Positions 19,036 to 27,799 are shown, counted from the first letter of the stretch. The stretch is 64,000 nucleotides of DNA from Lactobacillus kitasatonis DSM 16761 = JCM 1039 (GCF_000615285.1 NZ_BALU01000001.1:124001-188000), one strand, 5' to 3'. Made by a program: numbers and translations. Notes: generated by a model from the sequence alone, not told the origin.

Positions 19036-19160
19036 AAAAAGCCTAATTCCACCAACAACGGAACTAGGCTCACACAGTGTTGACCGCCACCTCTGACCAC
19101 ATATAGAAGATAACATTTTCGCTACCGGAGAAAATGACTACTATCAGCGGCGGTACATGA
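19036..19160 (-). ncRNA. structured RNA candidate in the gap between two membrane-protein genes
   Basis: On the minus strand the sequence ends with a strong terminator (AGCCTAGTTCC paired with GGAATTAGGCTTTTTT at 19036-19068). Before it, CATTTTC/GAAAATG (19118-19140) forms a hairpin, and ACCGCC near 19151 can pair with GGCGGT near 19085. There is no credible reading frame. The opposite strand contains AGCGGCGG and ATGAAGATTTT, words that also occur in the toxin leader at 31208-31250. It may be an RNA or a decayed toxin-antitoxin relic; the transcript itself is inferred. Confidence 0.35.
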
Positions 19161-19230
19161 AGATTTTAGCATTCAAAAAAATAAAAAACAAGCGATATGG
19201 CGTTAATCGCAAATATTGTAATTTTTTTTG

Positions 19231-19629
19231 CTAAAAAATTGCAATCAAGCCCGATATAGCGGCAGCAATTACAATTACATACGTCGCAACCGCTTGGGGT
19301 GAACTGGATAATGGTTTATTTTCCGCCTTAAGTTTCTTTCTAATTTTTTCTGCCCTAGCTAAGGAGAAAATTGCTGCTATCCAGAACAGAATACCGCCAA
19401 CAATTGACGCCATTTGATTCATATTTTTAAGACCGCCAGCCATAGCAATGATAGGCCCTACAATGAAAAATAGGCCAAATATTAATCCACTCCAAATGGC
19501 AAAAGGAGCCGTTGGTGGTTGATTCTTCAATTTTTTAATATTTTGAGAATGCCGATAAGTCAGATAAAGTTCCAACACACCACATAAAATTAATACTATT
19601 CCTATGATTGTAGGCATGAACTTTTCCAT
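19231..19629 (-). CDS. uncharacterised four-helix membrane protein
   Basis: 132 residues with four hydrophobic segments (TIIGIVLILCGVLELYLTY at the start, ATYVIVIAAAISGLIAIF at the end) separated by basic loops. I recognise no family. The start has only a weak ribosome site (GTAAAGTATC region before the ATG); a second ATG four codons later is possible. It stands alone between the dlt operon terminator and the structured RNA region. Confidence 0.65.
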   Translation of the reverse strand: MEKFMPTIIGIVLILCGVLELYLTYRHSQNIKKLKNQPPTAPFAIWSGLIFGLFFIVGPIIAMAGGLKNMNQMASIVGGILFWIAAIFSLARAEKIRKKLKAENKPLSSSPQAVATYVIVIAAAISGLIAIF

Positions 19630-19681
19630 GATACTTTACACTTTCTAAAGTTGATTATCTGACTTAATTATATGCCACCAA

Positions 19682-19716
19682 AAAAGGCCTGACTCCGAAT
19701 TAAATCGGAATCAGAC
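19682..19716 (-). terminator. terminator of the dlt operon
   Basis: On the minus strand AGGTCTGATTCCGA pairs with TCGGAGTCAGGCCT and runs into TTTTTTT, directly after the stop of the last gene. Confidence 0.9.
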
Positions 19717-19722
19717 CTCTTT

Positions 19723-20664
19723 TTATAATTCCATCATGATTGACATGATGCGATTTACTTTTTTCTTAATCTTACCAAACTCACCAGTAGTAGTGTGATT
19801 ATCTTGAATGATAATCATGTTCTTACCATCCTTGGTACTACGCATAAAGGTGTAATAACCTTCGCCGGCACCATTAGCTGCCTTATACTTCTTTAAGTTA
19901 TAGAAGCCGCCATTATAGAAGGTAGGAGCCTTTCCTTTAAACAGGATCTGCTTGCTACGTTTGGTTAACATTTTGCCATGTAGAATGTATTCAATCGTTT
20001 TAGCTAAATCGCCATTTGACATTACAATCGATCCAGCACCTAACTCATTATGTACATCCTTTACTGCGGTCTTACGCTTTACCTTTACGTACCGGCCCTT
20101 TTTCATCTCATATCCAGGCACCCAATTAACGGCGCGTAATTTGGACATGTTAGACCATAAGAACTCAGTTCTCTTAAGGTGAAGCGGCTCGATATAAGTC
20201 TCACGGAACAATTGCTCGTAAGTCTTATGTTCAAGCTTGGATAAAATACCACAGAGATAAATGTAGTTAACTGAAGTATAGTGCCATTGGCCAAGCTCCT
20301 TAGCATCAAACACGGTGTATTTCTGATCATGGTCAATATTAGCCTTGTCAGAAATAAACTTCTTTGTGCCTAACTCTTGGCCCTTCTCTAAATCAAGTCC
20401 TGAAGTCATATCCAGCAGATTGCTGATTCTAACCTTCTGTGCTCCAGATACGTTTGGATAATACTTAGAAAGCTTATCTTTTAAGCTAAGCTTACCTTTC
20501 TGCACCTCACGCATTACCATCGCAGCGGTCATTGACTTTTGAACTGAATTTATCAAGTAGCTAGTGTCAGTACTATTGTCTGTTGCATAGTTCAGCACAG
20601 GCTTCATATTGCTTGTTACCAATACGGAACCCTTAATACCTAATCTATTAATAGCCCGTCGCAC
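19723..20664 (-). CDS. serine hydrolase (beta-lactamase/penicillin-binding-protein-like) at the end of the dlt operon
   Basis: 313-residue class C beta-lactamase-type fold. The active-site motif S-x-x-K is visible as SVQK (S40, K43), then the second motif SVNY in the WHYTSVNYIYLCG stretch, and LLDMTSGLDLEKG, typical of this family. There is no obvious signal peptide from the GTG start, but an upstream extension is blocked by the dltD stop: the GTG overlaps that TAG by one base (AAGTAGTGCG), the same junction as dltA/dltB. Being the last gene of the dlt operon suggests a role in D-alanyl ester or peptidoglycan D-alanine turnover; this is inference. Confidence 0.85.
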   Translation of the reverse strand: MRRAINRLGIKGSVLVTSNMKPVLNYATDNSTDTSYLINSVQKSMTAAMVMREVQKGKLSLKDKLSKYYPNVSGAQKVRISNLLDMTSGLDLEKGQELGTKKFISDKANIDHDQKYTVFDAKELGQWHYTSVNYIYLCGILSKLEHKTYEQLFRETYIEPLHLKRTEFLWSNMSKLRAVNWVPGYEMKKGRYVKVKRKTAVKDVHNELGAGSIVMSNGDLAKTIEYILHGKMLTKRSKQILFKGKAPTFYNGGFYNLKKYKAANGAGEGYYTFMRSTKDGKNMIIIQDNHTTTGEFGKIKKKVNRIMSIMMEL

Positions 20665-21950
20665 TACTTCACTTTTAAACGATCTTTGCTAGTTAAATTT
20701 ACTCGCTTAACATTGTCCTTGTTCTGCCACTTCTTTGAGTAATAGTAGTTAGACATATCGTAGTTGTAACGCTCGTTAGGCAATTTCATAAATGGTCTAA
20801 CGGCTTGATCAACAGCTACCCAACCTTTCCAACCAAGGTGAATAGTATCTTGCATGAAGTACTTTTCATTACCACGTCTTGAAAGATCAGCAATGTTTTC
20901 AAAGCCTTGGCTGGTTAATTGTTGTTCCATCTTAGCAACTGATTCTTGGTACATCTTGCTGGACAAACCAGTGTACTTCATCCACTTACCGTTGATAGGT
21001 GGAATGATGAACAACACATTGGTATGTTGCTTAGCAAATTGTTCAAGCATCAATTGGAAGTCAGCGTATTCAACTGATTTTACGTAGTTAAAGTGACGTT
21101 GACTGCCCTTGAGGTTCTTCAATATCTTCTTAGGCAAACGAGTTCTAAAGAAAGTATTGTCGATTCCCAAGTTGTTTGAAGTAGTATGTGCTGCAGCTTG
21201 TTCTTCAGCAACCTTGTTCAAGGCAGCAACAGAATAAGCACTAGGCAAAACCTTAGCTCTGTTACGGATCTTGTTTACACGGTCACGCAATTGGAATGAA
21301 CTAAAGAAGTTGTCTTCGTTAACCAACATTCTGCGGCGATTTTCTAAGTAAAATCTTTCGAAGCCAGTTAACTTCTTACCTGCAGCAATTTGTTTAAGAC
21401 TAATTCTGATTTCACCCTTTACGTCTGGCATATCAAGCAGACGTTGTGCAGCATAACGGTCAGTCTTATTATTCTTAGCACTTAACAAGAAGTTACATGC
21501 TTGAAGTGGTGAATAATACAAAGCAAAGGCATTAGGATCTTGGCCCTTCTTAGTGAACCATTGTGGTGAAATGATCACTACAGCCTTCTTGTTTTTAAGC
21601 TGTTTAGTTGTACCTTGCATCCCCAAGAATTGAGCCAAAGATTGACTACCTGGTCCACCAAGTAAGAATGGACGATAATTTCTGTGGTACTTTTCTGCAA
21701 TAACACTGGGGTGAAGTGGATCGAATCTAGACAATTCACTTGAACCATAGAAAGGTACATAACCATCTTCATATGCTTCTTGCTTCATTGTGCTGCCCTT
21801 AAAGACAGTAGTGTTTTGTGAAGCAGCAGCTTCGTAGATAGTTTGCTTAGAAAAAGTTCTTTCCCAGGGAATAAGGAATACAACTAATAAAAGGATAAAA
21901 GCGCAAAGGACTGGGCCAAAAATTTGCCACAGCCGGCGTTTATTACTCAT
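20664..21950 (-). CDS. dltD: D-alanine transfer protein DltD
   Basis: 428 residues. An N-terminal membrane anchor (LCAFILLLVVFLIPWERTF) is followed by an extracellular SGNH-like domain: the GSSELSRFDPLHPSVIAEKY block holds the catalytic serine, and DTIHLGWKGWVAVD near residue 390 supplies the Asp-His pair. DltD completes transfer of D-alanine to teichoic acids outside the membrane. Its ATG overlaps the end of dltC (ATGAGTAA), so the two are translationally coupled. Confidence 0.97.
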   Translation of the reverse strand: MSNKRRLWQIFGPVLCAFILLLVVFLIPWERTFSKQTIYEAAASQNTTVFKGSTMKQEAYEDGYVPFYGSSELSRFDPLHPSVIAEKYHRNYRPFLLGGPGSQSLAQFLGMQGTTKQLKNKKAVVIISPQWFTKKGQDPNAFALYYSPLQACNFLLSAKNNKTDRYAAQRLLDMPDVKGEIRISLKQIAAGKKLTGFERFYLENRRRMLVNEDNFFSSFQLRDRVNKIRNRAKVLPSAYSVAALNKVAEEQAAAHTTSNNLGIDNTFFRTRLPKKILKNLKGSQRHFNYVKSVEYADFQLMLEQFAKQHTNVLFIIPPINGKWMKYTGLSSKMYQESVAKMEQQLTSQGFENIADLSRRGNEKYFMQDTIHLGWKGWVAVDQAVRPFMKLPNERYNYDMSNYYYSKKWQNKDNVKRVNLTSKDRLKVK

Positions 21951-22182
21951 TTTCTAAGCTTTCCACCTTTGCAACAATTTTGTTAGGAGTGTCCCATTCA
22001 GCACGGTTGAATTCTGATACAGGAACATCGATATCAAATTTTTCTTGTAAGCTCAAAAGCATTTGTACACTTGCCATTGAGTCCATCAAACCATTGTCAA
22101 AGATGTTTTCATCCATTGAGTCTGATAAATCTTCACCAGTTAAATCATTCAAAATATCTAATACGCCTTGTTTAGTGTCCAT
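21943..22182 (-). CDS. dltC: D-alanyl carrier protein DltC
   Basis: 79-residue acidic carrier protein. The phosphopantetheine attachment serine lies in NGLMDSMASVQM (the DS motif). It receives D-alanine from DltA and presents it to the DltB channel. It starts 33 bp after the dltB stop with a GAGAGG site and overlaps dltD by eight bases. Confidence 0.97.
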   Translation of the reverse strand: MDTKQGVLDILNDLTGEDLSDSMDENIFDNGLMDSMASVQMLLSLQEKFDIDVPVSEFNRAEWDTPNKIVAKVESLENE

Positions 22183-22215
22183 AATTAATACCTCTCAAAA
22201 AATCTACTCTATTTT

Positions 22216-23454
22216 TTACTTCCAGCCAAACCATAATTGGCTAAGGAATCCTGAGAAAATCAAGAAACTGAAACATACCACGTTGAAAGTTAAGAAAATG
22301 GCGAACCATTCAGTGAACTTGTTATGTGGAATTTGCTTCTTGTGTTTTCTCTTAAATCTTAGCCACATATCGTTGACACAGATAGCAGTGGCATGGAATA
22401 AGCCATACACAATATAATACCATGTTAAACCATGCCAGAATCCCATTATTAGGAATAACAGGAAGTATGATACCTGTGACAATCTAATACGATTCTTGAA
22501 CAACTTATTCTTCATTGCAAAGAAAGTGAATCGCATGTAGATATAGTCACGGAACCAGAATGAAAGCGTCATGTGCCAACGGTTCCAGAAGTCTTTGATG
22601 TTCTTGGAAATAAATGGCTTGTTGAAGTTCATTGGGGTATGAATACCCATGAAGTATGAAATTGATACCGCAAATAGTGAGTAACCTGCGAAGTCAAAGA
22701 ACAAATACATACTGTAGCAGTACATATAAGCAAGCAACCACCAGGATAACTTCAAACCACCGTTTGCGTTACCTACTGCTAAAGCAGCAGTGCTGATTTT
22801 TGGAAGCCAGTAAGTACCAAAGAACCAACCAATAACGAATTTATATAAGAATCCTTGGAACAAATATCTTACAGCATATTGTAAGTCTGTAATATATGCG
22901 TCTCTTGTAGGAACTTTATCGTAATCTTTCTTAAATCTGCGATATCTATCAATAGGACCTGATGAAATGGTTGGGAAGAAGAGTAAGAACCTTGCATAAG
23001 TTACAGGATCTACCTTCTTGATTGTCCCATCACGCATTTCCATAATAACTTGGACAGTCTTGAATGTTACATATGAAATACCCAAGAAACCGATCACGAA
23101 GTTAATTGAATTATCAGGAAAGGCGGTCAAATATTTAACTACGGCTAATGGTATGATTGCCAAAATTACAGTTAAACTGAAAACCCAAGTCTTATTTTTA
23201 CCGTGATGACGATAATACTGATAAGCAAAGGTCAAAGCAAATTCGTAAATCAACCAAACGATCAAGTTCACACCTTGTTGCCAGTGACTACCATCAAAGA
23301 TCAAGAACAAGAAGACAATTGAGAAAATTGCTTCATATATCTTGAGACGACGACCGTTATAAAGACCAATAATGATTGGAATTAAAGCGATCATCAAGTA
23401 AACGAAGTATTGCGGATTTGAGTAAGGTTGTAAGTTAATGAAATTAAAATTCAC
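22216..23454 (-). CDS. dltB: MBOAT acyltransferase DltB
   Basis: 412-residue polytopic membrane protein, MBOAT family. The catalytic histidine lies in MGFWHGLTWYYIVYG; FWNRWHMTLSFWFRDYIYMR is the other family signature. It moves D-alanine from DltC to the outer face of the membrane. GTG start overlaps the dltA stop by one base (AAGTAGTGAA). Confidence 0.97.
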   Translation of the reverse strand: MNFNFINLQPYSNPQYFVYLMIALIPIIIGLYNGRRLKIYEAIFSIVFLFLIFDGSHWQQGVNLIVWLIYEFALTFAYQYYRHHGKNKTWVFSLTVILAIIPLAVVKYLTAFPDNSINFVIGFLGISYVTFKTVQVIMEMRDGTIKKVDPVTYARFLLFFPTISSGPIDRYRRFKKDYDKVPTRDAYITDLQYAVRYLFQGFLYKFVIGWFFGTYWLPKISTAALAVGNANGGLKLSWWLLAYMYCYSMYLFFDFAGYSLFAVSISYFMGIHTPMNFNKPFISKNIKDFWNRWHMTLSFWFRDYIYMRFTFFAMKNKLFKNRIRLSQVSYFLLFLIMGFWHGLTWYYIVYGLFHATAICVNDMWLRFKRKHKKQIPHNKFTEWFAIFLTFNVVCFSFLIFSGFLSQLWFGWK

Positions 23455-24968
23455 TACTTATTAACCTCCTTAATAACCGCCTTGATATCAACCTTGCCGT
23501 TTTGAGAAATAGGCAACTTGTCTTGGTAGATAAAACGTTGTGGAAGCATGTATGGCATGATGTTCTTAGCCAAATCTTCACGAATAGCCTTAGTTAAAGC
23601 GGCCTCTGAGTATTGACGCGCTACGCCGTGCTTCAATTCGATCTCCGCAACAATTTGCTTAACGGTGTGATCTTTATTGTATTTTGGTGCTGCAACGCCA
23701 TAACGGACGTATTTGTTCTTGCTCAAGTAGAAGTTGATTTCTTCAAGTTCGATTCTGTAACCGTTGAACTTGATTTGGAAGTCAATTCTACCACGATAGA
23801 AGAGCATGTCGCCGTCAAAGAATCCGGCATCCCCACTGCGGTAGCTACGGTACTTGTCGCCATCCTTTTGGAAGAAGGCTGCTTCAGTTTTTTCAGGGTT
23901 GTTCATGTAACCCTTTGAAACGCTAGGACCGCTAATGATAATTTCACCTTCGCCAGGCTTATCACCCTTTGAAGTATCAATAGTGATCTTAGTGTCTTCC
24001 TTAACCTTACCAATTGGTAAACGGTCGTACTTCTTAAGAACGTCGTCAGTAATTTCAACTTGCGTTACGGCAACTGTAGTTTCAGTTGGACCGTAAGTGT
24101 TGAAGATATGGCTTTCTGGGAATCTCTTCTTAAGCATGTCTGCTTCACTGTGTGGTAATTCTTCACCACAGAATAAGAAGTGACTAAGGTCTGGGTGATG
24201 TTCAGAATCAAAAGTCTTATCCAAGAAACACATTTGTGCAAATGACGGGGTTGATACCCAAACATTAAATTGCATCTTTGGCAAAGTTTGGAACAATTGA
24301 CCAAAGTTTTGCGTTACATCGTGTGGCAATACAACAAGCTTACCTGCTGAAACAAGTGCAGGGTAAAGACTCATTACTGACAAGTCGAATGAGTATGGAG
24401 CTTGGGCCAAGAAACTTGGGTGTTCTGGCAAATTAAAGTCTGATAACTCCCAGTTTACAAAGCTGAGTAAGTTATCGTGACTGATTTGTACACCCTTAGG
24501 CTTACCAGTAGTACCTGAAGTGAAGATGATGTAGTAGTTTTCATCGCCTTCAACAAATTTGCTTTCGTCAACAGTGAAGTCGCCATCTTCAACTTCACTA
24601 GCCTTAAGTACCTTAACGTTGTCTAAATTAACGTCTGGCAATGGGTCAATTTCCAAAACCAATGGTGACTTTGAAACATCTTGAATCATGGTCAAACGTT
24701 CAGCGTTTGAGTAACTAGCAATTGGAATATAAGCGTGACCAGTTTTAACACAGCCTAAAAAACTAGCGATCATTTCAAAGGTTTGACCACCCCAAATCAT
24801 AATTGGAGCATCATCTGAAATATCTAAGCTAGCAATCTTGTGTGCCCAAGCGTTAGAACGCTTCTTAAGGTCACCATATGTATTAGTTTTGCCAAGATAG
24901 TCGTAAACAATACGATCTGGTTCTTGTTCTGCTATCTCATCGATCTTCTTAATAACATCTTGAATCAC
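23454..24968 (-). CDS. dltA: D-alanine--D-alanyl carrier protein ligase DltA
   Basis: 504-residue adenylate-forming enzyme that activates D-alanine with ATP and loads it on DltC. Motifs: FTSGTTGKPKGV P-loop near residue 150, FNTYGPTETTVAVT, YRSGDAGFFDGDMLFYRGR, and the C-terminal lysine in PISQNGKVD. GTG start with AAGGTAGG upstream. Teichoic acid D-alanylation lowers the negative surface charge and protects against cationic peptides. Confidence 0.97.
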   Translation of the reverse strand: MIQDVIKKIDEIAEQEPDRIVYDYLGKTNTYGDLKKRSNAWAHKIASLDISDDAPIMIWGGQTFEMIASFLGCVKTGHAYIPIASYSNAERLTMIQDVSKSPLVLEIDPLPDVNLDNVKVLKASEVEDGDFTVDESKFVEGDENYYIIFTSGTTGKPKGVQISHDNLLSFVNWELSDFNLPEHPSFLAQAPYSFDLSVMSLYPALVSAGKLVVLPHDVTQNFGQLFQTLPKMQFNVWVSTPSFAQMCFLDKTFDSEHHPDLSHFLFCGEELPHSEADMLKKRFPESHIFNTYGPTETTVAVTQVEITDDVLKKYDRLPIGKVKEDTKITIDTSKGDKPGEGEIIISGPSVSKGYMNNPEKTEAAFFQKDGDKYRSYRSGDAGFFDGDMLFYRGRIDFQIKFNGYRIELEEINFYLSKNKYVRYGVAAPKYNKDHTVKQIVAEIELKHGVARQYSEAALTKAIREDLAKNIMPYMLPQRFIYQDKLPISQNGKVDIKAVIKEVNK

Positions 24969-24983
24969 GTAACAGCACCTACC

Positions 24984-25136
24984 TTAAAATTCGTTGTAAA
25001 TGAAATGGACTGACGTAAGTCCACTATATTCATACAAATAGATAAGGGCCATCAGGATTGCAAAATAAACAATTGTCTTTAAAACAAACTTTCCAATGCG
25101 TTTGCTTCGAGAGTCAATTTGTGTTTTTTTATCCAT
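24984..25136 (-). CDS. dltX: DltX, small membrane protein of the D-alanylation system
   Basis: A 50-residue frame directly upstream of dltA (13 bp gap), starting MDKKTQIDSRSKRIGKF with GAGGGAG before the ATG. One membrane helix (VYFAILMALIYLY) is followed by the ending SVHFIYNEF; a C-terminal FIYNEF-type motif is the known hallmark of DltX, which works with DltD in transferring D-alanine. Its first-gene position in the dlt operon is also typical. Confidence 0.95.
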   Translation of the reverse strand: MDKKTQIDSRSKRIGKFVLKTIVYFAILMALIYLYEYSGLTSVHFIYNEF

Positions 25137-25287
25137 TTTTTCTCCCTCAAGTAACATATATCTTTTACTTTTGCCTTATATTACTACAAATAGCAACACT
25201 AGACGCACTATCGTTGTACATTTTAACAAATCTAAACTTTTTCTGAAATCCAATCTATTTTTGAAAAAATACAAAAAAGCGATTTCT

Positions 25288-25584
25288 TTATTGTAATTTC
25301 TTACAGTTGCAATATGCAAAATATAATGGGATGAAAATTACGATTGCTACAAAGATTAAGGCAAAAATCGATAGTCGCATCACATTTTGCGGTTTAGTCC
25401 AGCGCTCGCTCTTGGCGGTAGTCAGCAAATATACAGCAAAAAGCACAATAATAACTAATTCGCCAAGGCAGAACATCATATGAGTCATTTGATAAAGGTA
25501 GAGATAAACTGACGCTGGGAATAAACAGAACCAACCAGAAAAACGCAAAAGAAAGATCTCTCTTCTTCGATAATCTACATTCAT
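25288..25584 (-). CDS. small membrane protein upstream of the dlt operon
   Basis: 98 residues with three hydrophobic segments (FSGWFCLFPASVYLYLY, ELVIIVLFAVYLLTT, LSIFALIFVAIVIFIPLYFAY) and a short basic end with two cysteines. Family not recognised. It starts 18 bp after the stop of the beta-propeller gene with GGAAAGGAAAAAC before the ATG, so both form one transcript that may run on into dltX 150 bp later. Confidence 0.7.
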   Translation of the reverse strand: MNVDYRRREIFLLRFSGWFCLFPASVYLYLYQMTHMMFCLGELVIIVLFAVYLLTTAKSERWTKPQNVMRLSIFALIFVAIVIFIPLYFAYCNCKKLQ

Positions 25585-25602
25585 TTGTTTTTCCTTTCCA
25601 AA

Positions 25603-26739
25603 CTAGCTGCCAAACAAGGCATTGATATTCATCGATAGTATTCTATCCATTACCGTGATGTCTGGTCTAGCATAAATACTTGAAGCTGATTCAAATACAC
25701 AAAGCAGCTGCCCCTTGTAAGCAGTAATTTGTTCCAAATATGGCGGCATATCGACAACTAGCTCCGCATTCTTTTCGTCAAGCGCGTTCAATGCCGAAGT
25801 TGGGAACACATACAGTTTAGAATTACCGCTGCCGTATGACTGACTCAAGAAGATTTTATCTTGATAAATCGCAATCCCCTGAATCTGCTTATCCATTGAT
25901 GTTTCACCGGTAGGATCTGACCACTGCAAAGTACCAGTAACGGATTTCACTTCATTATTAGTAATGGAGCCCTTGTTTTTACCGCTACGGGCAATTGAAT
26001 ATGCGGCAACTTTCCCCCGGCCATACATGTTAAAGAAGCCGACGAACAGTTGACCATCGTAGTAAGTAACAGTAGAGGCTTTTTCAACGGCAGGAATCGC
26101 AATCTGGTGATTGTACTTGATCGGGATGCGACTGCCATCTTTATAGTCCTTCATTTCTTTTAATGTAAATGAAGCAAGAGCTGAGGACTTACCCATTTTA
26201 CCGGTTACCCAAATATTTTTGGCAACTGGATCATAAGCAATACCGCCTAAGTGAGGACGGCCGTGAACCTGGATCGTCTTAATGTATTTTCCAGTCTTTT
26301 TGTCCAGCACATAAACGACTGAAGCATGCCGGTGCTCGCCATCATATGCCGTGAGCAAAATATATTTACCAGCTACAGTAATCCCCTGCGGCGTCATTGC
26401 GGTTGCCGTATTGTATTTTTTTGTGGCAAAATCATAGCTCTTAGTCGAAACTAAGCCCGGAACGACAAAGTCCTTACCATCCCACGTTCTTGGTGGAACA
26501 TAATTTGAAACCTTATTAATGAAAGAATAATTTTTACGCAAAGATCTTTGGTAACTAGAAAAATTGTGCCAAGCAGCACTCGTGTTAGTACCATCCTTTG
26601 CTTTGACTACCTTTGGCCTATCTCGCAGCATCTGCTGTTTTTGCCACCATTGATAACCGAAATATCCGCCTGCTCCAACTCCAGCTAATAAAAGGAGTAC
26701 TAAAAACAGACGCAGGATAAATCTGCCTATTCTTTTCAA
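25603..26739 (-). CDS. membrane-anchored extracellular beta-propeller-like protein
   Basis: 378 residues. An N-terminal signal anchor (FILRLFLVLLLLAGVGAGGY) precedes a repeat-rich extracellular domain with strands such as MTPQGITVAGKYILLTAYD, VYVLDKKTGKYIKTI, and GIAYDPVAKNIWVTG, the pattern of YncE/SMP30-type propellers. No enzyme motif is evident. TTG start with GAAGGGTG. Its position before dltX suggests a surface or teichoic-acid related role, which is inference. Confidence 0.75.
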   Translation of the reverse strand: MKRIGRFILRLFLVLLLLAGVGAGGYFGYQWWQKQQMLRDRPKVVKAKDGTNTSAAWHNFSSYQRSLRKNYSFINKVSNYVPPRTWDGKDFVVPGLVSTKSYDFATKKYNTATAMTPQGITVAGKYILLTAYDGEHRHASVVYVLDKKTGKYIKTIQVHGRPHLGGIAYDPVAKNIWVTGKMGKSSALASFTLKEMKDYKDGSRIPIKYNHQIAIPAVEKASTVTYYDGQLFVGFFNMYGRGKVAAYSIARSGKNKGSITNNEVKSVTGTLQWSDPTGETSMDKQIQGIAIYQDKIFLSQSYGSGNSKLYVFPTSALNALDEKNAELVVDMPPYLEQITAYKGQLLCVFESASSIYARPDITVMDRILSMNINALFGS

Positions 26740-26912
26740 AAAATTACACCCTTCTATTTTTCCGTTTTTATCATGTCTTACATTATAACCAAAAAAATTT
26801 ATTTTTCTTTATAAGTGCATAAACTCAGGCTTTTTAGCAAAAATATAGCTTTTTTTGAAAATAAAGTGCATTTCGTCACACTTTTTTCACAATTTCAGGT
26901 TATACTACTTAA

Positions 26913-27076
26913 TGTAGTGAGGAGGAAAACATCTTCCCATTACAACTCAACTTTTTTGTTTTTCATTCATACTCCTCCAAGTAAATAATGAAAATAAAAA
27001 GAATTGACTTACTCCAATTAGTCAATTTCATATCTATCCCTTTCGGCTCACGTGCGTTGCGTGGGCTTTTCTTATG
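26913..27076 (+). ncRNA. small RNA candidate 1, csRNA-like
   Basis: A candidate -10 TATACT (26901-26906) precedes TTCACA-N9. The transcript would begin with a stem-loop (GTAGT/ATTAC plus GGAGGA/TCTTCC, 26914-26943), then an unpaired stretch with CATTCATACTCCTCCAA (26964-26980), the exact complement of a Shine-Dalgarno plus AUG, then stem-loops ending in a terminator (CTCACG/CGTGGG, TTTTC, 27050-27074). No convincing reading frame exists on this strand. A related copy follows 260 bp downstream. This and the copy fill most of the 587-bp gap at 26740-27326. Confidence 0.6.
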
Positions 27077-27172
27077 CAAAAATTTTCTTCTTAACTAGTT
27101 CTCAAGCAAATCTTTACCTTTTCATAAGAATTTGAACATTTTTAATTCACATTTACTCTGTACTATATAAAT

Positions 27173-27290
27173 CGTAGCAAGGCGGTAGAAACTTGCTACA
27201 ATACTCCCACTTTTTTATTTCATTCATTCTTACTCCTCCAAAGTAGATGAAACTAATAAGGTCCGCAAAATTTTGCGGGCCTTTTCCTTT
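27173..27290 (+). ncRNA. small RNA candidate 2, csRNA-like
   Basis: Possible -10 TACTAT or TATATA (27161-27169), again with TTCACA nine bases before TACTAT. The 5' end forms a perfect hairpin GTAGCAAG/CTTGCTAC (27174-27199). An unpaired segment with CTTTTTTATTTCATTC and TACTCCTCCAA (27210-27241) matches the core of copy 1. A strong terminator GGTCCGCAA/TTGCGGGCC with TTTTCC closes it at 27258-27286. The architecture (5' stem-loop, single-stranded anti-Shine-Dalgarno, 3' terminator) is that of streptococcal csRNAs. Confidence 0.62.
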
Positions 27291-27326
27291 TTTCTAGTAT
27301 AATTTTAGTCAGAAAAGAGGCGTATC

Positions 27327-27797
27327 ATGTTTTCACCATCGATCCAACATTTAATTGAAGAAAAATCGGGATCATTCTTAATTCCCGCTAGTCGTATTGC
27401 CTTTGTTCAAGAAGACAACCCACTTTATCATGCATTTTTAATTCTGACTAAAGTTAAATATTCCAAAATTCCAGTTTTAGATAAAGATAAAAGAGTAGTT
27501 GGTTTACTTAGCTTGGCCATGATTACGAACAAAATGCTAACCAATGACACAATTTCTACCGTGCCACTTGATACTTTAAAAGTTAAAGACGTAATGCAAA
27601 CGGATTTCGATAAAATAAATTTTGTTGAAACTACACTTGAAACGCAGCTACATTTACTGATTAACAATGCCTTCCTGCCCGTCGTAGATGATCGCGGCGT
27701 CTTTCAAGGTCTTCTCACCAGACGTGAATGGATCAAGGCTTTCAACTATGTCGTTCACACTTATGATAAACACTATAAATCTGAAAAAATTAAATAA
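27327..27797 (+). CDS. cbpB: CBS-domain protein, CbpB-like (cyclic-di-AMP binding)
   Basis: 156 residues made of two CBS motifs: about 17-75 (IPASRIAFVQEDNPLYHAF, KIPVLDKDKRVVGLL) and about 82-140 (VKDVMQTDF, FLPVVDDRGVFQGLLTRREWIKAF). The closest known type is CbpB/YkuL, a cytoplasmic protein that binds c-di-AMP and in Bacillus activates Rel when free of it. A TATAAT lies 30 bp upstream and AAAGAGG precedes the ATG. Monocistronic. Confidence 0.85.
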   Translation: MFSPSIQHLIEEKSGSFLIPASRIAFVQEDNPLYHAFLILTKVKYSKIPVLDKDKRVVGLLSLAMITNKMLTNDTISTVPLDTLKVKDVMQTDFDKINFVETTLETQLHLLINNAFLPVVDDRGVFQGLLTRREWIKAFNYVVHTYDKHYKSEKIK

Positions 27798-27799
27798 CC

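Noticed and set aside
19131-19230. A 25-codon frame starting at the ATG near 19158 on the plus strand
   Set aside because: It is basic rather than hydrophobic, has no ribosome site and does not resemble a toxin.
27153-27227. A 24-codon minus-strand frame in small RNA copy 2 with GGAGGAG before its ATG
   Set aside because: The matching frame in copy 1 stops after seven codons, the terminators point to the plus strand, and the plus-strand stems are intact. Kept only as a competing reading.
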